Origin: HGM04593 sp045644465
GTDB lineage: Bacteria; Bacteroidota; Bacteroidia; Bacteroidales; Bacteroidaceae
Assembly: GCA_045644465.1 (NCBI GenBank)
Contig: JAZRGV010000023.1
Coordinates: forward strand, 1 to 64,000
Length of the DNA stretch: 64,000 bases
Reading direction: 5' to 3'
In this document: piece after piece, positions 9,110-18,794 of the stretch
How positions within the stretch are numbered: the first letter of the stretch is position 1
Layout of the letters: each line of letters opens with the position of its first letter
Notes under the pieces: generated by a model
The model's database searches: none
What the model saw: only the letters and a program-made list of their open reading frames with translations
What the model was told of the DNA's origin: nothing
Made by a program: the position numbers and the translations under genes

Positions 9110-9117
9110 TATCTTCG
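9110..9117 (+). promoter_or_regulatory. Putative -7 element of ligA
   Basis: TATCTTCG fits the Bacteroidota -7 consensus TAnnTTYG and lies 23 bp upstream of the ligA ATG. No clear TTTG is seen 19-21 bp further upstream, so only half of the promoter is visible. Confidence 0.45.
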
Positions 9118-9140
9118 CAAACAGAAATGTTATCACAGAT

Positions 9141-11141
9141 ATGAATCCCAAAGAACGAATAGTTGAACTTCGAAAAGAACTTCATGAACATAATCATCGT
9201 TATTATGTACTCAATATGCCGGTAATAAGCGACTTTGAGTTCGATGCCCTGTTGCGCGAACTGCAGGAGCTTGAAGCGGAAAATCCCGATATGTTCGATC
9301 CATCATCGCCGACGATGCGCGTGGGCTCGGATATCACAAAGGAGTTTAAGCAGGTTACACACAAATACCCTATGCTGTCGCTCGGCAACACCTATTCCAA
9401 GGGTGAGGTAAGCGAGTTCTATGAGAGGGTGAAACGTGGCCTTAATGAGGATTTTGAGATATGCTGTGAACTGAAATTCGACGGCACTTCGATATCGCTT
9501 ACGTATATTGACGGCAAGCTGGAGCGTGCCGTAACACGTGGCGATGGCGAGAAAGGCGATGATGTAACAGCCAATGTCAAGACAATACGCACCATACCTC
9601 TTGTGCTTGCCGGCAATAACTATCCTGCAGAATTCGAGATAAGAGGTGAGGTGCTTATGCCGTGGGGTGTATTCGAACGTCTAAACGAGGAGCGTGCCGC
9701 CAACGAGGAACAGCTGTTTGCCAATCCGCGCAATGCCGCATCGGGAACATTGAAACTGCAGGATTCGTCGGTGGTGGCAAAGCGTGGTCTTGATGCTTAT
9801 CTCTACTTTATGCTTGGCGAACAGTTGCCTGCCGAAGGGCATTACGAGAATCTGCTATGTGCGGCAGAGTGGGGCTTCAAGGTGTCGTCATATACCCGAA
9901 AATGCAAGACGCTTGACGAGGTGTTTGAATTTATAGACACTATGGATGTGGAACGTAAGAACTTACCTTTCGCTACCGATGGAATAGTGCTGAAAGTCAA
10001 TTCGTTGCGCCAACAAAAGAACCTTGGCTACACTGCAAAATCTCCACGTTGGGCCATAGCATACAAGTTTCAGGCTGAACGTGCTTTGACACGCCTGAAC
10101 GAGGTCACATATCAGGTAGGACGTACAGGTGTTGTTACTCCTGTGGCAAATCTCGACCCGGTGCAACTGTCTGGAACTGTGGTTAAGCGTGCATCGCTCC
10201 ATAATGCCGACATAATAGAGAAATTCGATCTGCATATAGGTGATATGGTATATGTGGAAAAGGGTGGTGAGATTATCCCTAAAATAACAGGTGTTGATGT
10301 GGATGCGCGTTTTATGCTTGGCGAAAAAGTGTGCTTCATTGCCAAATGTCCCGAATGTGGTACGCCTTTGGTGCGTAACGAGGGTGAAGCGGCGCACTAT
10401 TGTCCAAACGACGTGGCTTGTCCGCCACAGATAAAAGGCAAGATAGAACACTTTGTTACCCGCGACGCTATGAATATCGACTCTATAGGCCCGGAAACAA
10501 TAGAACTGCTCTACAACTATGGGTTGGTGAAAAATATCGCCGATTTATATACTCTCAACTCCGAGGACCTTATGTTCCTGCCACGAATGGGTATGAAATC
10601 GGCCGAGAATATTGTTGCCGGAATTGCTTCGTCGTTGCAGGTGCCTTTTGAACGTGTGCTGTTTGCGTTGGGAATTCGTTTTGTGGGTGCTACGGTTGCC
10701 AAACGTCTGGCGCGCGCATTCAAGAATATCGACAATCTTATGAATGCCTCTTTTGACGAGTTGGTTGCTGTTGATGAGATTGGCGAACGTATAGCCACAA
10801 CAGTAACACAGTTCTTTGCCAATGAGAGCAACAGGGAACTCGTTGCACGTCTTAAGGAGTTCGGGCTATGCTTTGAGGTCTCGGAAGAGGAGTCGCAGCC
10901 GCACAGCGACATCCTCAGCGGGCAGAGCATTGTCATCAGCGGTGTATTTATGCATCATTCACGTGATGAATACAAGGATATAATTGAAAAGAATGGCGGA
11001 AAGAATGTTGGAAGCATCAGTAAATCGACTTCGTTTATCCTTGCCGGTGATAATATGGGACCAAGCAAGTTTGAAAAGGCACAGAAACTTGGTATAAGAA
11101 TTGTAAACGAAGATGAATTTCTTGCGATGTTAGGCCTGTAA
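9141..11141 (+). CDS. ligA: NAD-dependent DNA ligase LigA
   Basis: Seals nicks in double-stranded DNA during replication and repair, using NAD+ for self-adenylation. At 666 residues it is full length. The adenylation domain carries the active lysine in KFDG (residues 112-115). An OB domain follows, then a Cys4 zinc finger (CPECG ... CPND..CP), helix-hairpin-helix repeats (for example LYTLNSEDLMFLPRMGMKSA) and a C-terminal BRCT domain beginning SGQSIVISGVFM. It is the first host gene after the phage island and is followed by dapA in the same direction with a separate promoter-like element. Confidence 0.98.
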   Translation: MNPKERIVELRKELHEHNHRYYVLNMPVISDFEFDALLRELQELEAENPDMFDPSSPTMRVGSDITKEFKQVTHKYPMLSLGNTYSKGEVSEFYERVKRGLNEDFEICCELKFDGTSISLTYIDGKLERAVTRGDGEKGDDVTANVKTIRTIPLVLAGNNYPAEFEIRGEVLMPWGVFERLNEERAANEEQLFANPRNAASGTLKLQDSSVVAKRGLDAYLYFMLGEQLPAEGHYENLLCAAEWGFKVSSYTRKCKTLDEVFEFIDTMDVERKNLPFATDGIVLKVNSLRQQKNLGYTAKSPRWAIAYKFQAERALTRLNEVTYQVGRTGVVTPVANLDPVQLSGTVVKRASLHNADIIEKFDLHIGDMVYVEKGGEIIPKITGVDVDARFMLGEKVCFIAKCPECGTPLVRNEGEAAHYCPNDVACPPQIKGKIEHFVTRDAMNIDSIGPETIELLYNYGLVKNIADLYTLNSEDLMFLPRMGMKSAENIVAGIASSLQVPFERVLFALGIRFVGATVAKRLARAFKNIDNLMNASFDELVAVDEIGERIATTVTQFFANESNRELVARLKEFGLCFEVSEEESQPHSDILSGQSIVISGVFMHHSRDEYKDIIEKNGGKNVGSISKSTSFILAGDNMGPSKFEKAQKLGIRIVNEDEFLAMLGL

Positions 11142-11209
11142 ATGTTATTTTTTGTTATGTAATAGAGGAAATATCTTATATTATATATAATAAATAGTAA
11201 AATTTGTAG

Positions 11210-11217
11210 TAATTTTG
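11210..11217 (+). promoter_or_regulatory. Putative -7 element of dapA
   Basis: TAATTTTG matches TAnnTTTG and sits 25 bp before the dapA ATG in a very AT-rich spacer. The matching -33 TTTG is not evident. A separate promoter for dapA fits the roughly 100-bp gap after ligA. Confidence 0.45.
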
Positions 11218-11242
11218 CATTCCGAAAATTAAGACTTATTTT

Positions 11243-12124
11243 ATGATGCGAAAAACATTTAAAGGCATGGGCGTTGCCCTTGTCACACCATTCACAAAAG
11301 AGGGCAATGTTGATTATGTTGCTTTGGAGGAACTTGTGCAGATGCATTTGGATTGCGGCACTGATTTTCTTTGCGTATTGGGAACTACTGCTGAAACCCC
11401 AACGTTGACAATCGAGGAAAAACGTGAAATACGAAATCGCGTCATAAAACAGGTTGATGGCCGTATGCCTATTATGGTGGGTATTGGCGGTAACTGCACA
11501 CGTGTTGTTGTAGAGGAGTTGCAGAACGAGGACTTGACAGGCGTGGATGGCATATTGTCGGTTGCACCATATTACAACAAACCGGTACAAGAGGGTATCT
11601 ACCAGCACTACAAGGCTGTGGCACAGGCTACAGACCTGCCTGTATATATGTATAATGTTCCGGGCCGTACTGGCGTGAACATTCTTCCTTCTACTGTTGT
11701 ACGTCTTGCCAATGAATGTCCTAACATCGTTGGTTTCAAAGCTGCTTCGGGTAACCTTGCACAAATTAAGGAACTTATTGATATGGCACCTGCCGGTTTC
11801 GACGTGTTCTCGGGTGATGACTCGCTGACAGTCGATATAATGGAAGCCGGTGGCGTTGGTGTAATCTCTGTATTTGGAAATGCATATCCCGAGGAGATGA
11901 CTGCTCTTGTGAGAGCAATGCAGGAGAATCGTGTGGGTGATGCCCGTAATCAGCACGACAGATTGAACGAACTGTTCCAGCTTATCTTCGTCGATGGAAA
12001 CCCATCGGGTATCAAGGCGCTGCTCAACATACATGGAAAGTTGAACAATGTTCTTCGTTTGCCACTTGTTCCTGCATGTGACGATACATACAGCGATCTA
12101 CAGCAGGCTATAACCATGCTTTGA
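11243..12124 (+). CDS. dapA: 4-hydroxy-tetrahydrodipicolinate synthase
   Basis: Condenses pyruvate with aspartate semialdehyde, the first committed step of lysine and diaminopimelate synthesis. It is 293 residues, the normal TIM-barrel length. Visible hallmarks are the GTTAETPTL substrate loop near residues 48-56, the proton-relay tyrosine in YNVPGRTG (about Tyr137) and the Schiff-base lysine in GFKAASGN (about Lys166), followed by FSGDD. ATG codons occur at 11243 and 11246; either could be used. The next gene starts 3 bp after the stop, so the two are co-transcribed. Confidence 0.97.
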   Translation: MMRKTFKGMGVALVTPFTKEGNVDYVALEELVQMHLDCGTDFLCVLGTTAETPTLTIEEKREIRNRVIKQVDGRMPIMVGIGGNCTRVVVEELQNEDLTGVDGILSVAPYYNKPVQEGIYQHYKAVAQATDLPVYMYNVPGRTGVNILPSTVVRLANECPNIVGFKAASGNLAQIKELIDMAPAGFDVFSGDDSLTVDIMEAGGVGVISVFGNAYPEEMTALVRAMQENRVGDARNQHDRLNELFQLIFVDGNPSGIKALLNIHGKLNNVLRLPLVPACDDTYSDLQQAITML

Positions 12125-12127
12125 TGT

Positions 12128-12913
12128 ATGGAACGCTTAAAGTGCCTGCTCGACGAAAAGGTAGCCCAATACAACACCCCGGCTTTTATAGCTAACGATC
12201 CTATAAGTTTTCCTCACTCGTTTACGCGTCGTGAGGATATAGAGATTGTCGCATTGTTGGCATCGGTAATCGCTTGGGGAAACCGCAAGATGATTTTACG
12301 CAGTGGCAACAAAATGTTCCACGAGATAATGCACTCCGCACCATATGACTTTGTTATGGGTGGCAAATGGGAGTCTCTTGACGGAAAAGTAAATATACAC
12401 CGTACATTCTTTGTCCAGGACCTTAAATACATATGTAGGGGGTTGAAGGAGATATATACACAATATGGATCTATGGAGTCGTTGTTTGTAGGTTGTTCAA
12501 CATGGGAAGGCATTGAAAAGCTCCGTAATGAACTTGCAAGAGCCAATGGCGGTGAAACAACAAGACACATAAGCAATCCTGTGAGTATAAAAGGCAAGCC
12601 GGGTTCGGCATGCAAACGTATGCATATGATGTTGCGCTGGCTGTGTCGCAAAGACGGAGTGGTGGACTTGGGTATATGGCAAGCGGTGTCGCCGTCACAA
12701 CTGATGATACCTATTGACGTACATGTGGCACGTACGGCACGTACATTAGGGCTTGTAAGCCGCAAACAAAACGACCGTCGAACTGTTGAAGAACTTACAG
12801 CAAAGTTGAGGCTACTGTCGCCCGACGACCCGGTGCGCTACGATTTCGCTCTTTTTGGAGTGGGCGAAGCCGGTGAGAACTTTATTGAAGATTTTATAAA
12901 GAACAATATATAA
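12128..12913 (+). CDS. TIGR02757 / DUF2400 family protein (261 aa)
   Basis: This matches a conserved protein family of unknown function found widely in Bacteroidota and some Proteobacteria. Typical segments are the N-terminal DPISFPHSF, IVALLASVIAWGNRKMI around residues 37-54, and C-terminal IPIDVHVARTARTLGL with VRYDFALFGVGE. The latter parts resemble the helix-hairpin-helix DNA-glycosylase fold, so a link to nucleic acid is possible but unproven. It has no signal peptide or membrane span. It starts 3 bp after the dapA stop, probably in one transcript. Confidence 0.9.
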   Translation: MERLKCLLDEKVAQYNTPAFIANDPISFPHSFTRREDIEIVALLASVIAWGNRKMILRSGNKMFHEIMHSAPYDFVMGGKWESLDGKVNIHRTFFVQDLKYICRGLKEIYTQYGSMESLFVGCSTWEGIEKLRNELARANGGETTRHISNPVSIKGKPGSACKRMHMMLRWLCRKDGVVDLGIWQAVSPSQLMIPIDVHVARTARTLGLVSRKQNDRRTVEELTAKLRLLSPDDPVRYDFALFGVGEAGENFIEDFIKNNI

Positions 12914-12914
12914 C

Positions 12915-12930
12915 AGTACATTTCTGTACT
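12915..12930 (+). promoter_or_regulatory. Short inverted repeat between TIGR02757 gene and maeB
   Basis: AGTACA-TTTC-TGTACT is a 6-bp perfect inverted repeat with a 4-nt loop, starting 2 bp after the upstream stop codon and ending 24 bp before the maeB ATG. It could be a weak hairpin or an operator for maeB. It lacks a T-run, so a terminator is unlikely. Confidence 0.3.
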
Positions 12931-12953
12931 TGTAAATTAAATAAAAACACGAA

Positions 12954-15230
12954 ATGGCAAAGATACTTAAAGAAGATGCATTGAACTACCATGCGGGAAA
13001 ACGCCCGGGCAAGATTGAGGTAGTTCCTACAAAACCATATTTCACACAGACCGATCTTTCGTTGGCCTATTCGCCCGGTGTTGCCGAGCCATGTCTTGAG
13101 ATTCAGAAAGATCCACAGAATGCATATAAATATACCGACAAAGGAAACCTTGTAGCCGTTATCTCTAACGGTACTGCTGTTCTTGGTTTGGGTAACATTG
13201 GTGCAGTAGCCGGTAAGCCTGTTATGGAAGGTAAAGGTTTGCTTTTCAAAATTTACGCAGGTATTGATGTTTTTGATATCGAGGTAAACGAAGAGAACCC
13301 TGATAAGTTCATCGAAGCAGTAAAGGCTATAGCTCCTACATTCGGTGGTATAAATCTTGAGGATATCAAGGCACCTGAATGTTTTGAGATTGAGCGTCGC
13401 CTGAAAGAGGAACTCGATATTCCTGTGATGCACGACGACCAGCATGGTACTGCCATAATCTCAGCTGCAGGTCTTTTGAATGCGCTCGAGGTTAATGGAA
13501 AGGATATTTCAGAGGTAAAGGTAGTTGTTAACGGAGCTGGTGCAGCAGCAATATCTTGTACAAAACTTTATATTGCTCTTGGTGTCAGAAAAGAGAATGT
13601 TGTAATGCTCGACAGTCGTGGTGTAATAAGCACATCGCGTGGTAACCTCACTCCCGAGAAATTGGAGTTTGCAACAACACGCACCGATATAACAACACTT
13701 TCAGATGCTATAAAGGATGCCGATGTGTTCCTTGGTCTTTCAAAAGGAAATGTACTGTCAAAGGATATGGTACGCTCTATGGCAAAAGATCCGATTGTCT
13801 TTGCTCTTGCAAATCCTGAGCCCGAGATTACATATGAAGATGCTATGGACAGCCGTCCCGATGTGCTTATGAGTACTGGCCGTAGCGACTATCCTAACCA
13901 GATAAACAATGTTATTGGTTTCCCTTATATCTTCCGCGGTGCACTTGATGTTGCAGCGACTGCTATCAACGAAGAGATGAAATTGGCTGCTGTAAAGGCT
14001 ATTGCAGACCTTGCCAAACAGCCTGTTCCTGAAATTGTGAACAAGGTGTATAAGGTGGGCCATCTTACATTCGGCCGCGATTATTTCATACCAAAACCTG
14101 TTGACCCACGTTTGCTCGTTGAGGTTTCTACAGCTGTGGCAAAGGCTGCTATCGCAAGCGGTGTGGCACGTAAGACAATCACAGATTGGGAAAAATACAA
14201 GGAGCATCTTCTTGAGTTTATGGGACGCGAGTCAAAGCTTACACAGCAGCTACACGATATGGCACGTACCGATGCCCAACGTATAGTGTTTGCCGAGGGT
14301 GCACATCCCTCAATGATGAAAGCTGCCGTTCAGGCAAAAGAAGAAGGTATATGCCAGCCTATTCTTCTTGGAAACGACGAGATAATCTCAAAACTTGCCG
14401 CAGAACTTGGCTTGAGCCTTGAAGGTATTGAGGTTGTTAATCTTCGTCATCCAAGCGAGAGTGACCGTCGCGAGCGTTATGCAAGAATTCTTGCCGATAA
14501 ACGTCAACGCGAAGGATACACCGTAGAAGAGGCAAACGACAAAATGTTTGAACGTAACTATTTTGGTATGATGATGGTTGAGACGGGCGATGCCGATGGT
14601 TTCATCACCGGCCTATATACAAAATATTCAAATACCATTAAGGTGGCAAAAGAGGTTATCGGCATGCAGGAAGGTTTCAGCACATTCGGTACAATGCATA
14701 TCATCAACTCAAAGAAAGGTACATACTTTGTGGCCGATACGCTTATTAATCGTGCTCCCGAGACATCGACATTGATTGATATAGCTCGTCTTGCCGAAAA
14801 GTCGGTACGTTTCTTTAACCATACACCGGTAATGGCTATGGTATCATACTCGAACTTTGGAACCGACCAGGGCGGTAGTGCCGAGAGAGTGCGTCAGGCT
14901 GTATCTCATATTCACAAGAACTATCCTGAATGGATACTCGATGGTGAGATGCAGGTTAACGTGGCTATGAACAGTGAACTTCGCGACAAGAAGTATCCGT
15001 TTACAAAATTGTTTGGTAAGGAAGTTAATACACTTGTGTTCCCTAACCTTAACTCAGCTAGCTCTTCATATAAAATGTTGCAGGCTTTGTCGAATGATGC
15101 TGAAATTATCGGACCTATCCAGATGGGATTGAACAAGCCTATACACTTTATTGACTTTGAAAGCTCGGTACAGGAGATACTTAATGTAACAGCTGTAGCC
15201 GCTATCGATGCAATGGTAAACAAAAAATAA
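12954..15230 (+). CDS. maeB: NADP-dependent malic enzyme with C-terminal phosphotransacetylase-like domain (MaeB type)
   Basis: Oxidatively decarboxylates malate to pyruvate, producing NADPH and CO2. It is 758 residues, the usual length of the chimeric MaeB class. Residues 1 to about 425 form the malic enzyme part with YSPGVAEPC, MHDDQHGTAI (about 159-168) and the nucleotide-binding VVNGAGAAAISC. About 430-758 is the phosphotransacetylase-like part (IVFAEGAHPSMMKAA, NYFGMMMVE, FGTMHIINSKKGTYFVAD), which in this class usually has no PTA activity but binds acetyl-CoA as a regulator. It is convergent with the aspartate decarboxylase gene across a strong bidirectional terminator. Confidence 0.96.
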   Translation: MAKILKEDALNYHAGKRPGKIEVVPTKPYFTQTDLSLAYSPGVAEPCLEIQKDPQNAYKYTDKGNLVAVISNGTAVLGLGNIGAVAGKPVMEGKGLLFKIYAGIDVFDIEVNEENPDKFIEAVKAIAPTFGGINLEDIKAPECFEIERRLKEELDIPVMHDDQHGTAIISAAGLLNALEVNGKDISEVKVVVNGAGAAAISCTKLYIALGVRKENVVMLDSRGVISTSRGNLTPEKLEFATTRTDITTLSDAIKDADVFLGLSKGNVLSKDMVRSMAKDPIVFALANPEPEITYEDAMDSRPDVLMSTGRSDYPNQINNVIGFPYIFRGALDVAATAINEEMKLAAVKAIADLAKQPVPEIVNKVYKVGHLTFGRDYFIPKPVDPRLLVEVSTAVAKAAIASGVARKTITDWEKYKEHLLEFMGRESKLTQQLHDMARTDAQRIVFAEGAHPSMMKAAVQAKEEGICQPILLGNDEIISKLAAELGLSLEGIEVVNLRHPSESDRRERYARILADKRQREGYTVEEANDKMFERNYFGMMMVETGDADGFITGLYTKYSNTIKVAKEVIGMQEGFSTFGTMHIINSKKGTYFVADTLINRAPETSTLIDIARLAEKSVRFFNHTPVMAMVSYSNFGTDQGGSAERVRQAVSHIHKNYPEWILDGEMQVNVAMNSELRDKKYPFTKLFGKEVNTLVFPNLNSASSSYKMLQALSNDAEIIGPIQMGLNKPIHFIDFESSVQEILNVTAVAAIDAMVNKK

Positions 15231-15247
15231 TATAAACTTTTAATATA

Positions 15248-15288
15248 AAATTAGAAAAGCACTGCAATTTGCAGTGCTTTTCTAATTT
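15248..15288. terminator. Bidirectional terminator between maeB and aspD
   Basis: A 20-bp perfect stem (AAATTAGAAAAGCACTGCAA and its complement) around a one-base centre. A-rich and T-rich outer arms let it act on both strands. It lies just past the maeB stop and overlaps the last two bases of the aspD stop codon. Confidence 0.85.
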
Positions 15289-16945
15289 ATTCAACCACAG
15301 GAAGACTCTTTTTCCAACGTTCGGCATAAGTGTCGAGAATATCTCTCACATGCTTGCCTATTATGATATAGTCGCTCTCTTTCAGGTTGGCAAGTGACAC
15401 TCGGATACTCCATTCGGGGCCGTCGAATCCGCCACCATTCAATACCACTAGTGATGTCTCTGTGGCAAGACGGAACACTACATCCAACGGGCTGTAGTTC
15501 AGCTTGAGCCAGTTGGCAAAGTCGTGTCCGTAGAACCGTTTGGCCCATACAAGCATATCTATTTCTGAATAGTATCCTGCACGTAACGTATCGGGTAACA
15601 GGGTGAAGCCCATATTAGTCCATAGGGAATCGAGTCTGCGTCTTATGATATCGTGCATCTTCTCCTTGAAACGGTTGCCTTCGCGCCTGTCAATAATGGA
15701 ATAGAGTGCAAATAGAGTCATCTGCATCTGCTGTGGCAACGACAAACCTGCTGTGTGGTTCAGTGCTACCTGTCGGCTGTCGGCAACCATACGGTCAATG
15801 AAACGCATATTATCGACATCGTTCCTTATACTGCCGTAGCGTTGTTGTAGTTCGTTCTTACGTTTACGAGGCAAACGCTTAAGAAGTTCATCGAAGATAT
15901 TATCGCGGTGAATGGCTGCTACAGCAGTGCGCCATCCTGTTGCACCAAAGTATTTCGAGAATGAATATACACATATTGTGTTATGCGGTAAACGTGCCAT
16001 AAGCGACTGGAAACCGTTTATATATGTGGCATATACGTCGTCGGTGACAATCATCAGGTTGGGGTTCCAACGTTCTACAATATCAACGATTAAATCGACT
16101 GTTTCAGGGGCAAGGGTGTAGCTAGGCGGGTTGCTGGGATTTACAATGAATAAAGCCTTGTACGAAGGGTCGCGTAGTTTGCTGACGTCTTTGTCGCTGT
16201 ATTGCCATAGATGCAGGTCGTCGTATGTGGTAACGTTGGCCGGTATCTCTGTTACTTTATAGTTATAGCGGTACAACTTGGGTATCTCTATATATGGTGT
16301 GAATACCGGTGTCATAAGGGCTATATGGTCGCCTCGTTCAAGCAGTCTGTTTTGTTGCAGGCTGTCGAAGATGTAACACATTGCAGCTGTTCCGCCTTCG
16401 GTGGCGAAGAGGTCAATCTCGCCTTGTGGAGGACGTCCGTTGTAGAGTTCCTGCGCCATATAGTCGCGTACGGCAACTTCGGTATAGGCAAGAATCCTGT
16501 CGGGAACAGGATATTGATTACCCATAATGCTTTCGGCCCATTCGTGTACTAGCTCGTCGGCTTTGACATCGTGCTCGTCAATCATGTAGCGGTAGCATTT
16601 TTCGAGGAATGCAACGCCCGGCTCCTTGCTGTTCTCTTTTAGGAAATCCTCGAAGCGTTTGCTTATGCCTTCTTTTCGTGGTATGCCTGCCAATCCCTCG
16701 TTGCATTCCCAGTCTTGACGCGCTTCGGCAAGGCTGAACTTGCCAAGAGCAAAGAATGCCTCACGCGGTACGGTTGCAATCCAGTTCGGGTTTCCTCGCC
16801 CGGCATTAAGCATGGTACGCGTCATCTTTCTTATGCTCTCGTCGGCAAGCTCTATAAGCCTGTTCTTCAGTTCAAAGGGGCTTATCTTTTCCATCTCTTT
16901 CTCAAATGATTGGACCGTGCTGTGGTCGCTCAATAGCTTATCCAT
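15287..16945 (-). CDS. aspD: Bifunctional aspartate transaminase / aspartate 4-decarboxylase
   Basis: A PLP enzyme converting aspartate to alanine and CO2. The 552 residues match the large aspartate 4-decarboxylase class, which is longer than ordinary aminotransferases. The PLP lysine is in YSFSKYFGATGWR (about Lys331); FIVNPSNPPSY and VTDDVYATY are the conserved cofactor-pocket segments. The gene lies 15 bp downstream of the aspartate:alanine exchanger gene on the same strand. Together they make a decarboxylation cycle: aspartate enters, a cytoplasmic proton is consumed and alanine leaves, giving proton-motive force and acid tolerance. Its 3' end is shared with the maeB terminator. Confidence 0.95.
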   Translation of the reverse strand: MDKLLSDHSTVQSFEKEMEKISPFELKNRLIELADESIRKMTRTMLNAGRGNPNWIATVPREAFFALGKFSLAEARQDWECNEGLAGIPRKEGISKRFEDFLKENSKEPGVAFLEKCYRYMIDEHDVKADELVHEWAESIMGNQYPVPDRILAYTEVAVRDYMAQELYNGRPPQGEIDLFATEGGTAAMCYIFDSLQQNRLLERGDHIALMTPVFTPYIEIPKLYRYNYKVTEIPANVTTYDDLHLWQYSDKDVSKLRDPSYKALFIVNPSNPPSYTLAPETVDLIVDIVERWNPNLMIVTDDVYATYINGFQSLMARLPHNTICVYSFSKYFGATGWRTAVAAIHRDNIFDELLKRLPRKRKNELQQRYGSIRNDVDNMRFIDRMVADSRQVALNHTAGLSLPQQMQMTLFALYSIIDRREGNRFKEKMHDIIRRRLDSLWTNMGFTLLPDTLRAGYYSEIDMLVWAKRFYGHDFANWLKLNYSPLDVVFRLATETSLVVLNGGGFDGPEWSIRVSLANLKESDYIIIGKHVRDILDTYAERWKKSLPVVE

Positions 16946-16960
16946 ATAAATATATATTAG

Positions 16961-18679
16961 TTATGAAACCATTAGTGTAATGAATACTCCCCACAGTATA
17001 AGTAGGGTGTTACCAACGGCATATGTCACTGTATAGCCAAGAGCCGGCGTCTCGCTGCCGAGTGTTTCCTGTATTGCTCCAATGGCAGCAGTGGTGGTCC
17101 TTGCCCCGGCGCAGCACCCAAGTGCTATGGCCGGGTGGAACTTGAACCAGCGTGAGGCGATGAATATACCGAATATCAGTGGCAATGATGTAGCTATAAT
17201 TCCTGCAACAAAGAGTGACAAACCGGCCTCTTTGAAACCTTCGATAAATCCGGGGCCTGCTGATATGCCTATTATGGCAATGAAAATGTTGAGTCCCATA
17301 TTGTTGAATACCCACAATGCAGCCTCGGGGATTGCACCCATCGTAGGGTGGTGAGCACGCCACCATCCGAAAATCAAGCCTGCAATCAAAGCACCGCCAC
17401 TGCTGCTCAGACTCAAAGGTACGCCTTTTATGTGAAGTGTTAGTGTGCCAACTACTGCACCTATAAGAATACCTAACGACAAATATACCATGTCGGTCTC
17501 GTTGGTAGCCGGGTCGGGGTAGCCAACCTCTTTTGCAGCCTGTATCACATCAATTTTTTTGCCTACAAGTTCTATGATATCACCGGTGTTGAGTTTTGTC
17601 TCGGGGAATACTGGTATATCTACTCCCATTCGTCTTATGCGTTGTATGCTCACCCCGTGCATGAATGGCTGTGCGCGCAATTCGCTTACTCTCTTTCCAT
17701 TGAATGACATGGTGCGTTTGCGACTTGTTCCTGCAATGGTGCTCTTTATTATCATAACAGGGAAGTTAAGAAGAGCATCGTCGTCAACCTCCTTGCCAAT
17801 CCATTTTTCTTCTCCTATGGTATATTCGTATCTTCCACTGAGAACAACTTCGTCACCGGGGTATAGCTTCTCTTTTGCGCGTACTTCATCGATGATGTTA
17901 CTCCCTTTGCGTATACGCTCTACGAAGAGTCTTTTTCCCTGCTGTTCAAAGAAACGTTCCAACTCTTCAACCTTGCGTCCTTTCTTAAACCATTCGTTTT
18001 CGATGCTGTAGCTTCTGAACTCAACCTCGCGCTTTGCACCTATTATTCCCGGCTTCTCACTCTCATCTTTACCCATACGACTCTCCAACTCGTGGCATGC
18101 TGCTTTCACTTTATCAATTCCGCCGAGCATGCGCGGTCCAAGCTTCGATAGAATCCAGGCCGAGCCAGCTGTTCCGAAAATGTATGTCACGGCATATGCA
18201 ACGGGGATGATATCGAGCATCTTCTGTTTGTCGTCATCGGGGATGGAGAGACCGCGTATAGTGTCGTCGGCAACACCTATTACAGCGCTGATTGTTTGTG
18301 AGCCCGATAATAATCCGGCCGCTTCTCCTGCGTTGTAACCCATAAGTAATGCTATTACCCACGTGCTAACAAGGATGAATACGCACATAACAACGGCAAA
18401 CAACACCTGGGGTAATCCCTCTTTCTTTAAGCCGGCAAAAAACTGTGGACCCACCTTGTAGCCTATGGCAAAGAGAAATAGCAAGAAGGCTGTTTGTTTC
18501 AATGCTCCTGTCATTGGAATGTCGAGTTGCCCAACAACAACACCTACAAGCAACACGCTTGTTACAATGCCCAGACTGAAACTTTTAACGTGAATTTTGC
18601 CAATTAAAAAGCCCAAACCCAGGGTGAAGTAGATGGCAAGTTCCGGATGCGCTCGTAATAAATCTGTTATCCACTGCAT
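16961..18679 (-). CDS. aspT: Aspartate:alanine exchanger (AspT family)
   Basis: An inner-membrane antiporter exchanging aspartate for alanine, the electrogenic partner of AspD. It is 572 residues with about five hydrophobic helices at the N-terminus (residues 12-190), a large cytoplasmic region (about 200-390) holding two TrkA_C-like repeats (VELSGRYEYTIG-type and INTGDIIELVGKK-type segments), and a second hydrophobic half (400-572) with GGALIAGLIFGWWRA and CCAGARTTTAAIGAIQ. The two-halves layout with central TrkA_C domains is that of the AAE exchangers. It is first gene of the aspT-aspD pair. A strong terminator upstream (18735-18773) isolates it from DUF4919. Confidence 0.94.
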   Translation of the reverse strand: MQWITDLLRAHPELAIYFTLGLGFLIGKIHVKSFSLGIVTSVLLVGVVVGQLDIPMTGALKQTAFLLFLFAIGYKVGPQFFAGLKKEGLPQVLFAVVMCVFILVSTWVIALLMGYNAGEAAGLLSGSQTISAVIGVADDTIRGLSIPDDDKQKMLDIIPVAYAVTYIFGTAGSAWILSKLGPRMLGGIDKVKAACHELESRMGKDESEKPGIIGAKREVEFRSYSIENEWFKKGRKVEELERFFEQQGKRLFVERIRKGSNIIDEVRAKEKLYPGDEVVLSGRYEYTIGEEKWIGKEVDDDALLNFPVMIIKSTIAGTSRKRTMSFNGKRVSELRAQPFMHGVSIQRIRRMGVDIPVFPETKLNTGDIIELVGKKIDVIQAAKEVGYPDPATNETDMVYLSLGILIGAVVGTLTLHIKGVPLSLSSSGGALIAGLIFGWWRAHHPTMGAIPEAALWVFNNMGLNIFIAIIGISAGPGFIEGFKEAGLSLFVAGIIATSLPLIFGIFIASRWFKFHPAIALGCCAGARTTTAAIGAIQETLGSETPALGYTVTYAVGNTLLILWGVFITLMVS

Positions 18680-18734
18680 ATGAATTGTTTTTTGTAGATA
18701 ACATTGCTAAGGCGTTATTTGTTCTTGTATGTAA

Positions 18735-18773
18735 AAATGCAGCAGATGTTCATTAAGAACATCTGCTGCATTT
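18735..18773 (-). terminator. Terminator after the wzi-to-DUF4919 gene run
   Basis: A 17-bp perfect stem (AAATGCAGCAGATGTTC and its complement) with a 5-nt loop; read on the minus strand the stem runs into TTTTTAC. It lies 22 bp past the DUF4919 stop and upstream of aspT. Confidence 0.85.
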
Positions 18774-18794
18774 AATATATAATACCTTATTATA

